Below, one piece after another: positions 47,281-57,042 of a stretch of 64,000 bases of DNA; positions within the stretch are counted from its first letter, which is position 1, and the number at the start of each line of letters is the position of its first letter. The notes under the pieces are model-generated. The model ran no database searches and had not been told where the DNA came from. It saw only the letters and a list, made by a program, of their open reading frames with translations. A program made the position numbers and the translations under genes. The stretch is from Leptospira interrogans serovar Manilae (GTDB lineage Bacteria > Spirochaetota > Leptospiria > Leptospirales > Leptospiraceae), in contig CAMCZP010000005.1 of the NCBI GenBank assembly GCA_945887855.1, positions 1 to 64,000 on the forward strand, written 5' to 3'.

Positions 47281-48634
47281 AGATAAGACTTGTTTTTTAA
47301 TTGGTGCAGGTGGATCCGGTATGGCTTCTCTGTGCCATATATTATTAGATTATGGGATTAAAGTATATGGTTTTGACAAGAGAATTGGATCATCCATTTC
47401 AGCACTTCAAAAAAAAGGTTTTAATTTTATAGAAAAAGCGGAAAACTTAATAAATATTGATTTTGCTGTATATTCCACAGCAATAAACCAACAAACCAAT
47501 GAATTTTATTTATACTTTTTAGAAAATAAAGTTCCTCTCTATCACCGTTCAGAAATTCTTCACTCCTTATTCTCATTAAACAAATCTATCTCAGTTGCCG
47601 GATCACATGGGAAAACAAGTACTACAACAATGCTCTCACAAGTTCTTCTTGAATGTAATTTTAATCCCTCTATCATGATTGGAGGTGAAACATCTCTATT
47701 AGATGGTGCTGGGGGTAGATATGGCAGTGGGGAATGGGGTGTATATGAAAGTGATGAATCAGATGGAACTTTTACCAATCACCATGCAAATATAAAAATA
47801 GTTACAAATATAGACAATGACCATTTAGATTTTTACAAAGAAGAACAATTACTTAAAAGTGCATTTTCAAATTATATATTTGGAAATAATTCTTCCACTG
47901 TAATTGCATGCTTAGATGATAAAGGGATCTTTGACCTTATTAAACAAAATATTCAGAAAACTAAGACAGCAAATATTATTTTTTACTCAGAAGAAATTGA
48001 TAAAGATTTTTCTGCACTTCATTATGAAATAAAAAAGAATCATCTTCACTTTACTTATAAATTCATTGAGTACCAGTTACTACTTCCAATTTATGGAGAT
48101 CACTTTTTAAAAAATGCAATGGCTGTATTACTTGCTAGCATTGAATTAGGTATTACCCCAGAAAAATCAATTCAAATACTTAAAAATTTTTCTGGAGTAA
48201 AACGAAGAATGGAAAAGAAAGGTTCAAAGGGAAATATAGAATTTCTTGATGATTATGGTCATCATCCCACTGAAATTGATGCTGTCTGTAAAGCTATAAA
48301 TAGCATAAAAAAAATCAATGGAAGAACTGTGATACTTTTTCAACCTCATAGATATACACGAACCCGAGATCATTATTATGAATTTGGAAAAAGCTTATCA
48401 CAGTGTGATTTTATCTTTCTCCTTCCTATTTACTCTGCTGGTGAGAATCCTATTGAAAATATAAATTCGGAATTAATTAAATCAACAATAGATTGCCCTA
48501 CAGAATTGCTTAGTGGAGATGTGGAAGAAGACTGTAAAAAACTTAAATCTTTTTTAAATGAAGGCGATATTTTTTTAACATTAGGAGCAGGAAATGTATA
48601 TGAGTGGGGAGAATTTCTTTTAAAAATGGGTTGA
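47255..48634 (+). CDS. murC: UDP-N-acetylmuramate--L-alanine ligase
   Basis: 459 aa. IGAGGSGMASLCH (UDP-binding N-domain), AGSHGKTSTTTMLSQ (P-loop), YESDESDGTF and DDYGHHPTEI are MurC signatures. The only reasonable start is TTG 47255, overlapping murG by 26 bases; no strong ribosome binding site. Adds L-Ala to UDP-MurNAc. Last gene of the cluster, followed by tRNA genes; no murB, ftsQ, ftsA or ftsZ. Confidence 0.97.
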   Translation: MEIRIQNYKDKTCFLIGAGGSGMASLCHILLDYGIKVYGFDKRIGSSISALQKKGFNFIEKAENLINIDFAVYSTAINQQTNEFYLYFLENKVPLYHRSEILHSLFSLNKSISVAGSHGKTSTTTMLSQVLLECNFNPSIMIGGETSLLDGAGGRYGSGEWGVYESDESDGTFTNHHANIKIVTNIDNDHLDFYKEEQLLKSAFSNYIFGNNSSTVIACLDDKGIFDLIKQNIQKTKTANIIFYSEEIDKDFSALHYEIKKNHLHFTYKFIEYQLLLPIYGDHFLKNAMAVLLASIELGITPEKSIQILKNFSGVKRRMEKKGSKGNIEFLDDYGHHPTEIDAVCKAINSIKKINGRTVILFQPHRYTRTRDHYYEFGKSLSQCDFIFLLPIYSAGENPIENINSELIKSTIDCPTELLSGDVEEDCKKLKSFLNEGDIFLTLGAGNVYEWGEFLLKMG

Positions 48635-48687
48635 TTTCAAAAGTGTTTTTAAAAACATGGGTATACGAAGGTAATATTATTCGTAAG

Positions 48688-48761
<74 letters not shown>

Positions 48762-48779
48762 CAAATACAGATCCTTTTC

Positions 48780-48857
<78 letters not shown>

Positions 48858-48952
48858 TTGATTTAATATCAATACCAAACACAATCTTATTTTTCATTAA
48901 AGTTCTTGTTTTATACTAAGATTCAATCAAAATAGATATTAAGAAGATAACT

Positions 48953-50356
48953 TTGAAATTTCAAATGTACCACTTTTTATTATTTCTTTTCCTCCTCACT
49001 CCCATTCATTCTGAGGTACCTAAGCACATCCATGGAATTCTCCCAACATCTGAGTCAACATCGATAAGTTTTTTATACGAGAGAGAGATAAGAAAAGGAC
49101 AATCAGAATTGTTTATAAGACCATTCTATTCTAAATACTATGAAAAAATGAGTGAAACAACTTTTCAGTCTACTCTTTATCCTCTCTATTACAAGCAGAC
49201 CACACCGAAATGGAGTCGATGGAGTTTTTTATTTATTTTTGGAGGAGATAGTAGTAATCATGAAGATCTAGGATCTGATGAAGATCTAACTTTGAGTCCA
49301 CTTTTTATTTGGGGAAAAGGTGATACAGAAAGAGAAAGATATTTTTCGATATTTCCTTTATATGGAAAAATCAATAATAAATTTAGTTGGAGTAGTATTC
49401 AATTTTTTTTATTTCCACTTTATACAAACTGGGAATATAAAAATTTTAATGCTACAAGTATACTATGGCCCCTGACAATGTATGGAGAAACTGAGTTAAG
49501 AAAAGAATATAGATTTTTACCTTTTTTTTCCCATAAATCCCATATTGGAAAGTTCCAACACTCTAGTATTTTTTGGCCTTTCATTTCTTGGGGAAGGGAT
49601 TATTTAGATAAGAAAGAACCATCATCTTATTCATTTTTTTGGTTATTGTATAGCAAAAAAGAATCGTACTATGGTAATCAATATAGTTTAGGTATTATGC
49701 CAATTATAGGTTCTATTAGTTTATTTAGCTATGGGTACGATAAGAGAACTTCAGAAATTAATTATACTGCATTCTTTTTCTTATTTCAATATGGTTATAA
49801 CAATGACAGAGATTATAGAAAGCTTGTAATATTTCCTTTTTATGGTCGCTCCAGATTTGCCAATAAAGAATTTATTTTTGTTACACCTTTTTTTGCAAAA
49901 ATGGAAACGGATACTTATCACGTTAAATCTACGAATTATTATATTTTTCCATTTTTTCATTATAATAATGAATTGCACATTAAAGAAGAAAGAGAAGATT
50001 TATACTATAAATTTTGGCCTTTTGTTAAGTGGCATAAGGATTTTGAGGGAACGCTTCATTGGAATTTTTTATCCCTCTATCCTATTCGATCAGAAACATT
50101 TGAAAAAGTTTGGGATCCAATATATTCAATATTTGAATATAGTAACCAAGTAAATGGAGATAAGAAAATTTCAATTCTAATGAGACTTTATACTCAAAGG
50201 TGGAATGAAAATGAAACTAGTTGGAATATACCACTTTTACTTGATTATAAATCAGCTGAAGAGTCAACTAGGTTGAGATTTTTATATGGATTGTTAGGAT
50301 ATGAAAAAAAAGAAGAAAAGAAATATTTACAATTATTTTGGTTTTTAAAAATTTAG
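48953..50356 (+). CDS. Envelope protein with regular aromatic-Pro repeats, probable beta-barrel
   Basis: 467 aa with a signal peptide (about 1-21, cleaved after HS-E). Motifs of the type FPLY/WPF/LPFF recur with Pro at 57, 77, 116, 135, 155, 173, 190, 209, 250, 295, 312, 333, 356 and 377, mostly spaced 17-23, giving alternating aromatic strands. This suggests an outer-membrane barrel or similar beta structure. Family unknown to me. TTG start with weak AGAAG; ATG 48965 is an alternative. It stops directly before the MlaE-like gene, so it may work with that lipid transporter. Confidence 0.65.
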   Translation: MKFQMYHFLLFLFLLTPIHSEVPKHIHGILPTSESTSISFLYEREIRKGQSELFIRPFYSKYYEKMSETTFQSTLYPLYYKQTTPKWSRWSFLFIFGGDSSNHEDLGSDEDLTLSPLFIWGKGDTERERYFSIFPLYGKINNKFSWSSIQFFLFPLYTNWEYKNFNATSILWPLTMYGETELRKEYRFLPFFSHKSHIGKFQHSSIFWPFISWGRDYLDKKEPSSYSFFWLLYSKKESYYGNQYSLGIMPIIGSISLFSYGYDKRTSEINYTAFFFLFQYGYNNDRDYRKLVIFPFYGRSRFANKEFIFVTPFFAKMETDTYHVKSTNYYIFPFFHYNNELHIKEEREDLYYKFWPFVKWHKDFEGTLHWNFLSLYPIRSETFEKVWDPIYSIFEYSNQVNGDKKISILMRLYTQRWNENETSWNIPLLLDYKSAEESTRLRFLYGLLGYEKKEEKKYLQLFWFLKI

Positions 50357-51133
50357 ATGAATATATTTATATTTAATTTAATAAAAGAATATACTTATGG
50401 AGCAGGTTATACACTAATTTTATTATTAAAAACTGTAATACAAATTAAATCATCTTTTTTTAAAAAAAACGAAATAATCCACCAAATGTATATAGCAGGT
50501 ATATCGAGTTTATTTGTAGTCTCTATAGTAGCTGTTTTTACAGGTATGATTATGGGATTAAATGCAGGATTGGGATTAAAAGATTTTGGAGCGGAAGGTC
50601 AAATAGGACTACTCCTCACAATCACCCTCACTAGAGAAATGAGTCCATTTATGACAGCACTTATTCTTTCAGCATCTGTGGGATCTGCCATAGCTGCTGA
50701 GCTAGGTACGATGAAAGTTTCAGAAGAAATAGATGCACTAGAGGTAATGTCTATTGATCCAGTTAGATATCTAGTTATGCCAAGAGTTTTAGGATTTAGT
50801 ACTATGGTTCCTGTTTTATGTGTATATTCTACAATATTAGGGATTATAGGTGGTGCAGTTGTAGGACATTTCCAATTGGGAGTAGATTATCAAATATATT
50901 TCAATGATGTATCAGCTAGAATTGCTTCCGTTCCAGGTTTAAAGGATTTGTATGTTGGTTTATTTAAAGGATTAGTATTTGGAGTGATTATTTCTATAAT
51001 CTCCTGTTCACATGGATTGAGGACTACCAATGGTGCAATTGGTGTTGGAAAAGCAACCAGGGAATCAGTTGTAACATCTTTTCTGGTAGTGATATTTTTT
51101 GGATATGTGATGACAGCTTTTTTTTACAGGTAA
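50357..51133 (+). CDS. MlaE/YrbE-type ABC permease
   Basis: 258 aa with five or six membrane helices. [65 protein letters not shown] is the MlaE core ([15 protein letters not shown]). It forms the inner-membrane channel of a lipid/MCE-type transporter. Starts at the base after the preceding stop; followed 4 bases later by the ATPase. Confidence 0.93.
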   Translation: MNIFIFNLIKEYTYGAGYTLILLLKTVIQIKSSFFKKNEIIHQMYIAGISSLFVVSIVAVFTGMIMGLNAGLGLKDFGAEGQIGLLLTITLTREMSPFMTALILSASVGSAIAAELGTMKVSEEIDALEVMSIDPVRYLVMPRVLGFSTMVPVLCVYSTILGIIGGAVVGHFQLGVDYQIYFNDVSARIASVPGLKDLYVGLFKGLVFGVIISIISCSHGLRTTNGAIGVGKATRESVVTSFLVVIFFGYVMTAFFYR

Positions 51134-51137
51134 TACA

Positions 51138-51911
51138 ATGGAACCAATTATTGAAATGATCAATGTTCATAAAACCTTTGGATCTAGAAAAATCTTAAAG
51201 GGAATGAATTTACGAGTAAAAAAAGGGGAAACAATGGTTATCTTAGGCCCCTCTGGTACGGGTAAATCTGTGTCATTAAAACATATCACAGGCCTTACTA
51301 TTCCTGATGAAGGAGATTGCAAAATTTTTGGAAAATCTATATCCTATTCAAAAGAAAAAATAAGAAAGGAGATCAGAGCTAGGATGGGTGTTCTTTTCCA
51401 ATCTGGAGCTCTAATCAATTGGCTATCTGTTTACGAAAATGTAGCACTCCCTTTACGAGAGCACAAACTAGCTTCTGGAAAAGAGTTGGATAGGATTGTG
51501 ATGGAAAAACTTCGATGGTTAGATCTTGTACATGCTAAAGATAATTTACCTGGAGATATTTCTGGGGGTATGAAAAAAAGGGCAGGTATTGCAAGAGCAC
51601 TCACCACTAACCCTGAAATACTACTGTATGACGAACCAACATCAGGATTAGATCCAGTTATGTCTAATGTATTTAATGAGCTTATTTTAAGAATGCAAAA
51701 AGAGCTTCATGTTACTTCTGTAGTTGTAACACATGATATGCAAAGTGCATACATGATTGCAGATAGAATTAGTTTCATATATGAAGGAGAAGTAATTTTT
51801 TGTGGTACACCCGATCAGATAAAGGAATCATCTAATCCTTTAGTTATTCAGTTTATTTTGGGAGAAACTAAAGGACCGATGACTCTAGATCATTCTGAAA
51901 AGAAAGATTAA
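51138..51911 (+). CDS. MlaF-type ABC ATPase
   Basis: 257 aa. Walker [10 protein letters not shown]-loop in [24 protein letters not shown] (typical of MlaF), signature [19 protein letters not shown], Walker [14 protein letters not shown]. Energises the adjacent MlaE-like permease. No MCE-domain (MlaD) gene follows; the next gene is the convergent cysK. Confidence 0.95.
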   Translation: MEPIIEMINVHKTFGSRKILKGMNLRVKKGETMVILGPSGTGKSVSLKHITGLTIPDEGDCKIFGKSISYSKEKIRKEIRARMGVLFQSGALINWLSVYENVALPLREHKLASGKELDRIVMEKLRWLDLVHAKDNLPGDISGGMKKRAGIARALTTNPEILLYDEPTSGLDPVMSNVFNELILRMQKELHVTSVVVTHDMQSAYMIADRISFIYEGEVIFCGTPDQIKESSNPLVIQFILGETKGPMTLDHSEKKD

Positions 51912-51913
51912 AC

Positions 51914-52846
51914 TTAAGTAAATAATCCTTCAATTGATAAATATCTTTCTCCTGTATCATAACAAAAAGTTAATATTTTATCACTCGATTTGAATTCTCC
52001 AACTTTTTTACTTACAGCAGCAAGAGAAGCACCACTTGATACACCAATAAACAGTCCTTCTTCTTTTGCTGCTTTTACTGCAAATTCAAACGCTTCATCT
52101 TTTGATATTTGGATAACTCCATCCAGGTACTGTGTGTGTAAATTTTTTGGAATAAATCCTGCTCCTATCCCCTGGATTGGATGTGGACCTGGCTTGGGTG
52201 CTTCTCCAGCAAGTGTTGCTGTGATTACTGGTGAAAGTGAAGGTTCAACTGCATATACTTTTAAGTTAGGAAATTTTTCTTTTAGAACCTTTGCAACTCC
52301 GGTAATATGACCTCCTGTACCCACTCCAGTGATTAAATAATCAATTCCATTAGGGAAATCATCTAGGATTTCTTTTGCTGTAGTTCGAATATGAACTTCT
52401 ATATTTGCTTCATTATCAAATTGACCGGGCATCCAAGCATTTTTTCTTTCAGCCACCATTTGTTTTGCTTTTTCTATTGCACCTGGCATACCTTTTTCTC
52501 TGGGTGTTAACTCAAAACTAGCACCGTATGCACTCATTAATCTTCTTCGTTCTATACTCATGGACTCTGGCATCACAAGAATAAGTGGATATCCTTTAAC
52601 AGCAGCAACCATTGCTAGCCCTACTCCCGTATTACCACTTGTTGGTTCAATTATAATACTATCTTTATTTATTAAACCTTTTTTCTCAGCATCCTCAATC
52701 ATTGAAAGAGCAATACGATCTTTTATACTTCCTCCCGGATTGGCTTTTTCAAGTTTCATATAGATTTCAGCACTTGTCTTAAATAATCTATTAATTCTTA
52801 CATGCGGGGTGTTGCCTATGGTTTCTAATATAGTATTAACTTTCAT
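51914..52846 (-). CDS. cysK: Cysteine synthase (O-acetylserine sulfhydrylase)
   Basis: 310 aa fold-type II PLP enzyme. Lys42 in [10 protein letters not shown] binds PLP, TSGNTG (69-74) is the substrate loop, [10 protein letters not shown] the phosphate loop. Makes cysteine from O-acetylserine and sulfide. The C-terminal IEGLFT ends slightly short of some homologues but looks complete. Isolated gene. Confidence 0.96.
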   Translation of the reverse strand: MKVNTILETIGNTPHVRINRLFKTSAEIYMKLEKANPGGSIKDRIALSMIEDAEKKGLINKDSIIIEPTSGNTGVGLAMVAAVKGYPLILVMPESMSIERRRLMSAYGASFELTPREKGMPGAIEKAKQMVAERKNAWMPGQFDNEANIEVHIRTTAKEILDDFPNGIDYLITGVGTGGHITGVAKVLKEKFPNLKVYAVEPSLSPVITATLAGEAPKPGPHPIQGIGAGFIPKNLHTQYLDGVIQISKDEAFEFAVKAAKEEGLFIGVSSGASLAAVSKKVGEFKSSDKILTFCYDTGERYLSIEGLFT

Positions 52847-52895
52847 GCTATCATTTTCCTCAGATTTTTAATAATTCTAATTATTTTAGAATTCT

Positions 52896-54179
52896 CTAAT
52901 CTGGAAAGTATTTTTTAATAAATGGTAGGATACTAATTAAAAATAGGCCTGAAAGTATAGAAATGCATCCTAAAAAAAGGAATAATTGATTCAGTTCCAT
53001 CCACTGTGAATATGCTCCAGAAAACCATCCAGAAATATAATGGGACACTGCATTTGATAAAAACCATACTCCCATCAGGGAAGAAGCAAATTTTTCAGGG
53101 GCTAGTTTTGTTGCAGTAGAAAGACCGACCGGGGATACACACAATTCTCCTATCGTAAGTAATATATAATATAATAATAAATATATTACAGGTACTTTCT
53201 CATTAGAGGAACTTAATAATAAAATCAAATATGATATTCCTAAAAAAATAAATCCAATTGCAAATTTGGTAGGGACATTTGGTTCAATTTTCTTTACTGC
53301 TAATTTTTGCCATATTAAAGCAAAAATAGGTGCAAAGATAAGAATTAAAAAACCATTTACAGATTGAAATACAGAGGCTGGGATATTTAGAGAATAGATA
53401 TTTCGATCAACTACTCTATCTGTAAATAAATTTACGGATGTTCCCATTTGTTCATAGGGAACCCAAAAAAATATGCTCATTATTGCGAGAAATATCAACA
53501 GAAATATTTTTTTTATTTCTAAGCTAGTTAATTTAGATTGGTTTTGTTGACTTATATTTATAGACTTATCAGGAGTGATCCCTAGATCTCCCAATTTAGA
53601 AAGGCTTTTATAAAAAACAAATAATCCAAACGCCATTCCAATGGCTGCTAATGAAAATCCATAGTGCCATCCATACACCTCTCCGATATATCCACAAAAA
53701 AGTGGTCCCAGAGATCCACCAATATTAATACCCATATAAAAGATTGTAAAAGCAGAATCTCGGAGCGCTTCTCTATCCTTGTACAATTTTCCCACAAGTG
53801 TAGAAATATTTGGTTTAAAAAATCCATTTCCAATGATTAGAAAAAAAAGTCCCCAATACATAGCTAATAGCGAGTCGAATGCCAATGTAAGGTGACCAAG
53901 CATCATACATATTCCACCTATGAAGATAGAATTTCTACTTCCAAGAAATTTATCCGATAAATACCCACCCAAAATTGGTGTTAGATAGACAAGGCCTGTA
54001 TATGCACCATACACTTTGCCTGCTTCTAAATCTGAGAAATGAAAGTATTTGGTAAGGTATAAAACAAGCAATGCTCTCATACCATAATAACTAAACCTTT
54101 CCCACATCTCAGTGAAGAAAAGGTAGGGAAGAGCTACGTGATGTTTTACGGGGATGTTTATTTCACCCTGGTTGTCCAC
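52896..54179 (-). CDS. POT/PTR-family proton-coupled oligopeptide transporter
   Basis: 427 aa, about 12 helices. FTEMWERFSYYGMRALLVLYL holds the ExxER motif (Glu24, Glu27, Arg28) and FFLIIGNGFFKPNISTLVGKLY and FYMGINIGGSLGP are POT blocks. Shorter than enteric DtpA/B (about 490-500), so the extra HA-HB helices are probably missing. It starts 22 bases inside the adenosyltransferase gene and is likely co-transcribed with it. Confidence 0.92.
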   Translation of the reverse strand: MDNQGEINIPVKHHVALPYLFFTEMWERFSYYGMRALLVLYLTKYFHFSDLEAGKVYGAYTGLVYLTPILGGYLSDKFLGSRNSIFIGGICMMLGHLTLAFDSLLAMYWGLFFLIIGNGFFKPNISTLVGKLYKDREALRDSAFTIFYMGINIGGSLGPLFCGYIGEVYGWHYGFSLAAIGMAFGLFVFYKSLSKLGDLGITPDKSINISQQNQSKLTSLEIKKIFLLIFLAIMSIFFWVPYEQMGTSVNLFTDRVVDRNIYSLNIPASVFQSVNGFLILIFAPIFALIWQKLAVKKIEPNVPTKFAIGFIFLGISYLILLLSSSNEKVPVIYLLLYYILLTIGELCVSPVGLSTATKLAPEKFASSLMGVWFLSNAVSHYISGWFSGAYSQWMELNQLFLFLGCISILSGLFLISILPFIKKYFPD

Positions 54180-54712
54180 TTAGGTTCCTGGAATCCTGAT
54201 TCAAAATTAGCATATCTAGCAGCAACAAATAAAAAATCTGATAGTCGATTTATATACATTAATGTATTAGACAATACTTCAACACCATTTGAATGTGCGT
54301 GTACCATTAATCTTTCGAGTCTTCGACATACAGTTCTGGAGACATGTAAATAAGAGGCTAATTTAGCTCCCCCGGGTAGTATAAATGACTTTAGGGGTTC
54401 AATCTTTTCCTCTAATTCGTCAATTGCTTTTTCTAGATAATCTATATCTTCCATTACAATAGCAGAAGTTTCTGAATTTTTAGGTTTAAATCCAGCAAGC
54501 TCTGAACCAATTTCAAATAATAAATTCTGTGTCATATTTAAATATGGAACCAAAATATGATCATTAGATGTATATGAAAGAACTAAACCAATTGTACTAT
54601 TTAGTTCATCACAGGTACCATACATTTCTACCCGAAGGTCTGATTTTAAAACTCTTCCACCCATTGCTAAAGATGTCTTTCCTGTATCACCAGTTTTTGT
54701 ATAAATTTTCAT
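54158..54712 (-). CDS. PduO-type cob(I)alamin adenosyltransferase
   Basis: 184 aa, standard size. IYTKTGDTGKTSLAMGGRV is the ATP loop, EMYGTCDELNSTIGLV and RTVCRRLERLMV the cobalamin/trimer motifs. Makes adenosylcobalamin. Known relevance: Leptospira-type organisms use B12; no other B12 gene lies here. 4 bases after the transglycosylase stop. Confidence 0.95.
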   Translation of the reverse strand: MKIYTKTGDTGKTSLAMGGRVLKSDLRVEMYGTCDELNSTIGLVLSYTSNDHILVPYLNMTQNLLFEIGSELAGFKPKNSETSAIVMEDIDYLEKAIDELEEKIEPLKSFILPGGAKLASYLHVSRTVCRRLERLMVHAHSNGVEVLSNTLMYINRLSDFLFVAARYANFESGFQEPKWTTRVK

Positions 54713-54716
54713 TATA

Positions 54717-56993
54717 TTATTTTTCCATCTTTTTCAAAGTTTTATAAATTGTATAATTAGATAAAATTATTCTGCAGTAATCTCTGGATTCTTTATTTGG
54801 TAACTCTTCAAGAAAATGATTAAAATCTCCCTTATAATGATTCCTTTTCCATTTTCTTAAGTTACCTGGTCCACCATTGTATGCAATAGATGCCCAGGTT
54901 AGTTTATTATCATTTTGTTTTAGTAAATCTGCTAAAAACTTCGCACCAAATTGGATTGATACTTCAGGGTCATGGAGTGAATAGTTTATGACATTTAATT
55001 TTGAAGCAAGATATTTACCTGTTGAAGGCATTACTTGCATTAAACCACGAGCATTAGCAGGTGAGATTGCATTTTCTCTGAAAAAAGATTCCTGTCTCAT
55101 GATCGCATATACAACTTCTTCTTCTACACCATACCTATCTGAATTCTTTTTTACTAATTCTCTATGGGGTTTTGGATATAGCCTATTAGTAAGTTCTTTT
55201 GGAATTAGTAATGGATCATCCGGAATTTGATTTTGTTTCATTAATAGTCTAGTATAATACAATGAAAGATAATAATTTCTACTTAAATCTCCAATTCCGA
55301 CTAGCAACTCATTTTTCTCTTTCTCACCAATTTTATTAATTTTAAAATAATGTTCGGCTAATTGCATTCCTTCTTTGTGACTTCCTAATTTAAAGTAATC
55401 TGCTGATGTTGATAATATAGTATTCGTGTTAACTTTCTCAAAAGCCAATGTAAGTCTAGATGATAGATCTATTGCGGACTTGCTAAAAGCAAAACTTAAA
55501 TTTTGTTTGGTTAAAAGTGCCACAAAATCTATATTATGTTTTACAGAAATAAATTTCAATAGTGACTCTCTATTTGTTAAATAATTACTTGGATGAGAGA
55601 GAGCACTTAATTCTTTTTTAAACTCTTCTGAAATAACATTAGCGTAGTAAGAACCCGGACAATAGTAATAAAAATCTGCTAATATTTCTTTTAATTTTTC
55701 GGTTTCACCTGAAAATCTCAAATATCTTAGATACCAATATACCAATCTCCCTTTTACACTTACATTTGGGATTTCAGTCATAGCTTTTTCCCAATATTTC
55801 ATCGGTGCATATGAAACTGAATTACTTCCAGTTTCTGCCAAAAAATCTATTAATAAATCCTGATAAGTTAAGTCATATGGATTTAATGACAAATATTTTA
55901 TTCTATTAGTAAATCTCTTTTCCTCATCATCCCATGAATCATAAATTCTACTATAATTTTTATAAACAAGGGCTACTTCGGATTTAGATAAAAATTCATT
56001 TTGGAGCGTATATGCTATAGTAAATTCTTTTGAATTTATTAAAATTTCAGATATATTTGCTAGATAAATATGATCATTAGAAATTATAACATTATTATTT
56101 TTTAAAAAATTAAATGCATTTTTAGGGGAATTTTTTAAGAAAAAACTTGTAATATTTTTTATTACTTCAACGTCACTAATTATTAAATTTGGATGAATAA
56201 TTCCTTTTTGTAAAACATTCTTTAATTCATCTTTTGTAAGCAAATTTAACAGAAAAGATAACTCGGAAGGATTTAATTTTAAATAAAAATCCGTTCCATT
56301 TATTGATTTTAAAATATTAAAAGCATTCCTTTTAATTTCTATACTCGATTCTTCTTCGATAAGTTTATTTAATATTTCCTTTGCTTTTGATTCATCCCCG
56401 GTCTTATTTGATGCTATGGCATGGTATAACTTTACTCTATCAGTATAAAGTGTTAATTTATCATCTTCTTTTATCTCTAAAATTTTTTGTACTACTTTTG
56501 TATAGTTTGATGATTCTACAAGGAGCTTTAATTGTTCCTCATAAGCTTCCATAAAAATAGGATCAGGTTCTATTGGAAATTTTTCTAAAAATTGAATTTT
56601 TTCTGTTAAATTTAATAATTTTTTTTGTGTCAATGCTCCGTACATCTTCCAGTACGACAATCGAATGATAGCTTTTTCAAAACTAATATTTTGTTTTAAA
56701 ATTTCTTTTGCTTCATAATCTTCTACCTTTTCTGGCATAGTACCGGTGAGAATGGTGTACAAGAGCCGAATCCTATAAGTGGGGTTGGATTTATTTGCCT
56801 CTTCGTGGTATCTTACTAAAGCATATGCTTCCGTTTGGGTGACCCTAGTTTTCTTTGATATAATTCTATCAATTTTTTTCCAACTCATGGATTTGATATC
56901 AAAAAGAACTTCATCATTTGCTTCCAATGGAAAAATAGAAAATAAACTAAAACATACTGTGTAAATAACTGAAATTATTTTTAAATTTTTCAT
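54717..56993 (-). CDS. slt: Soluble lytic murein transglycosylase (Slt70-like)
   Basis: I take ATG 56993 (MKNLKIISVIYTVCFSLF..., signal peptide cut after LEA); in-frame starts at 57005 and 57023 (TTG) are possible. About 758 aa. A long superhelical domain (~40-610) is followed by the GH23 domain: catalytic Glu in AIMRQESFFRE, then ANARGLMQVMPSTGKYL and WASIAYNGGPGNLRKW. It cleaves peptidoglycan in the periplasm to 1,6-anhydro products. Confidence 0.93.
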   Translation of the reverse strand: MKNLKIISVIYTVCFSLFSIFPLEANDEVLFDIKSMSWKKIDRIISKKTRVTQTEAYALVRYHEEANKSNPTYRIRLLYTILTGTMPEKVEDYEAKEILKQNISFEKAIIRLSYWKMYGALTQKKLLNLTEKIQFLEKFPIEPDPIFMEAYEEQLKLLVESSNYTKVVQKILEIKEDDKLTLYTDRVKLYHAIASNKTGDESKAKEILNKLIEEESSIEIKRNAFNILKSINGTDFYLKLNPSELSFLLNLLTKDELKNVLQKGIIHPNLIISDVEVIKNITSFFLKNSPKNAFNFLKNNNVIISNDHIYLANISEILINSKEFTIAYTLQNEFLSKSEVALVYKNYSRIYDSWDDEEKRFTNRIKYLSLNPYDLTYQDLLIDFLAETGSNSVSYAPMKYWEKAMTEIPNVSVKGRLVYWYLRYLRFSGETEKLKEILADFYYYCPGSYYANVISEEFKKELSALSHPSNYLTNRESLLKFISVKHNIDFVALLTKQNLSFAFSKSAIDLSSRLTLAFEKVNTNTILSTSADYFKLGSHKEGMQLAEHYFKINKIGEKEKNELLVGIGDLSRNYYLSLYYTRLLMKQNQIPDDPLLIPKELTNRLYPKPHRELVKKNSDRYGVEEEVVYAIMRQESFFRENAISPANARGLMQVMPSTGKYLASKLNVINYSLHDPEVSIQFGAKFLADLLKQNDNKLTWASIAYNGGPGNLRKWKRNHYKGDFNHFLEELPNKESRDYCRIILSNYTIYKTLKKMEK

Positions 56994-57042
56994 AATATTT
57001 AACATTTTTTTAATAAAAGACAAAAAATATTTTAAGATTCAA

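Noticed and set aside
48644..48657. 14-bp palindrome TGTTTTTAAAAACA after murC
   Set aside because: Has no loop and no T-run; a chance AT palindrome is likely in such AT-rich sequence.
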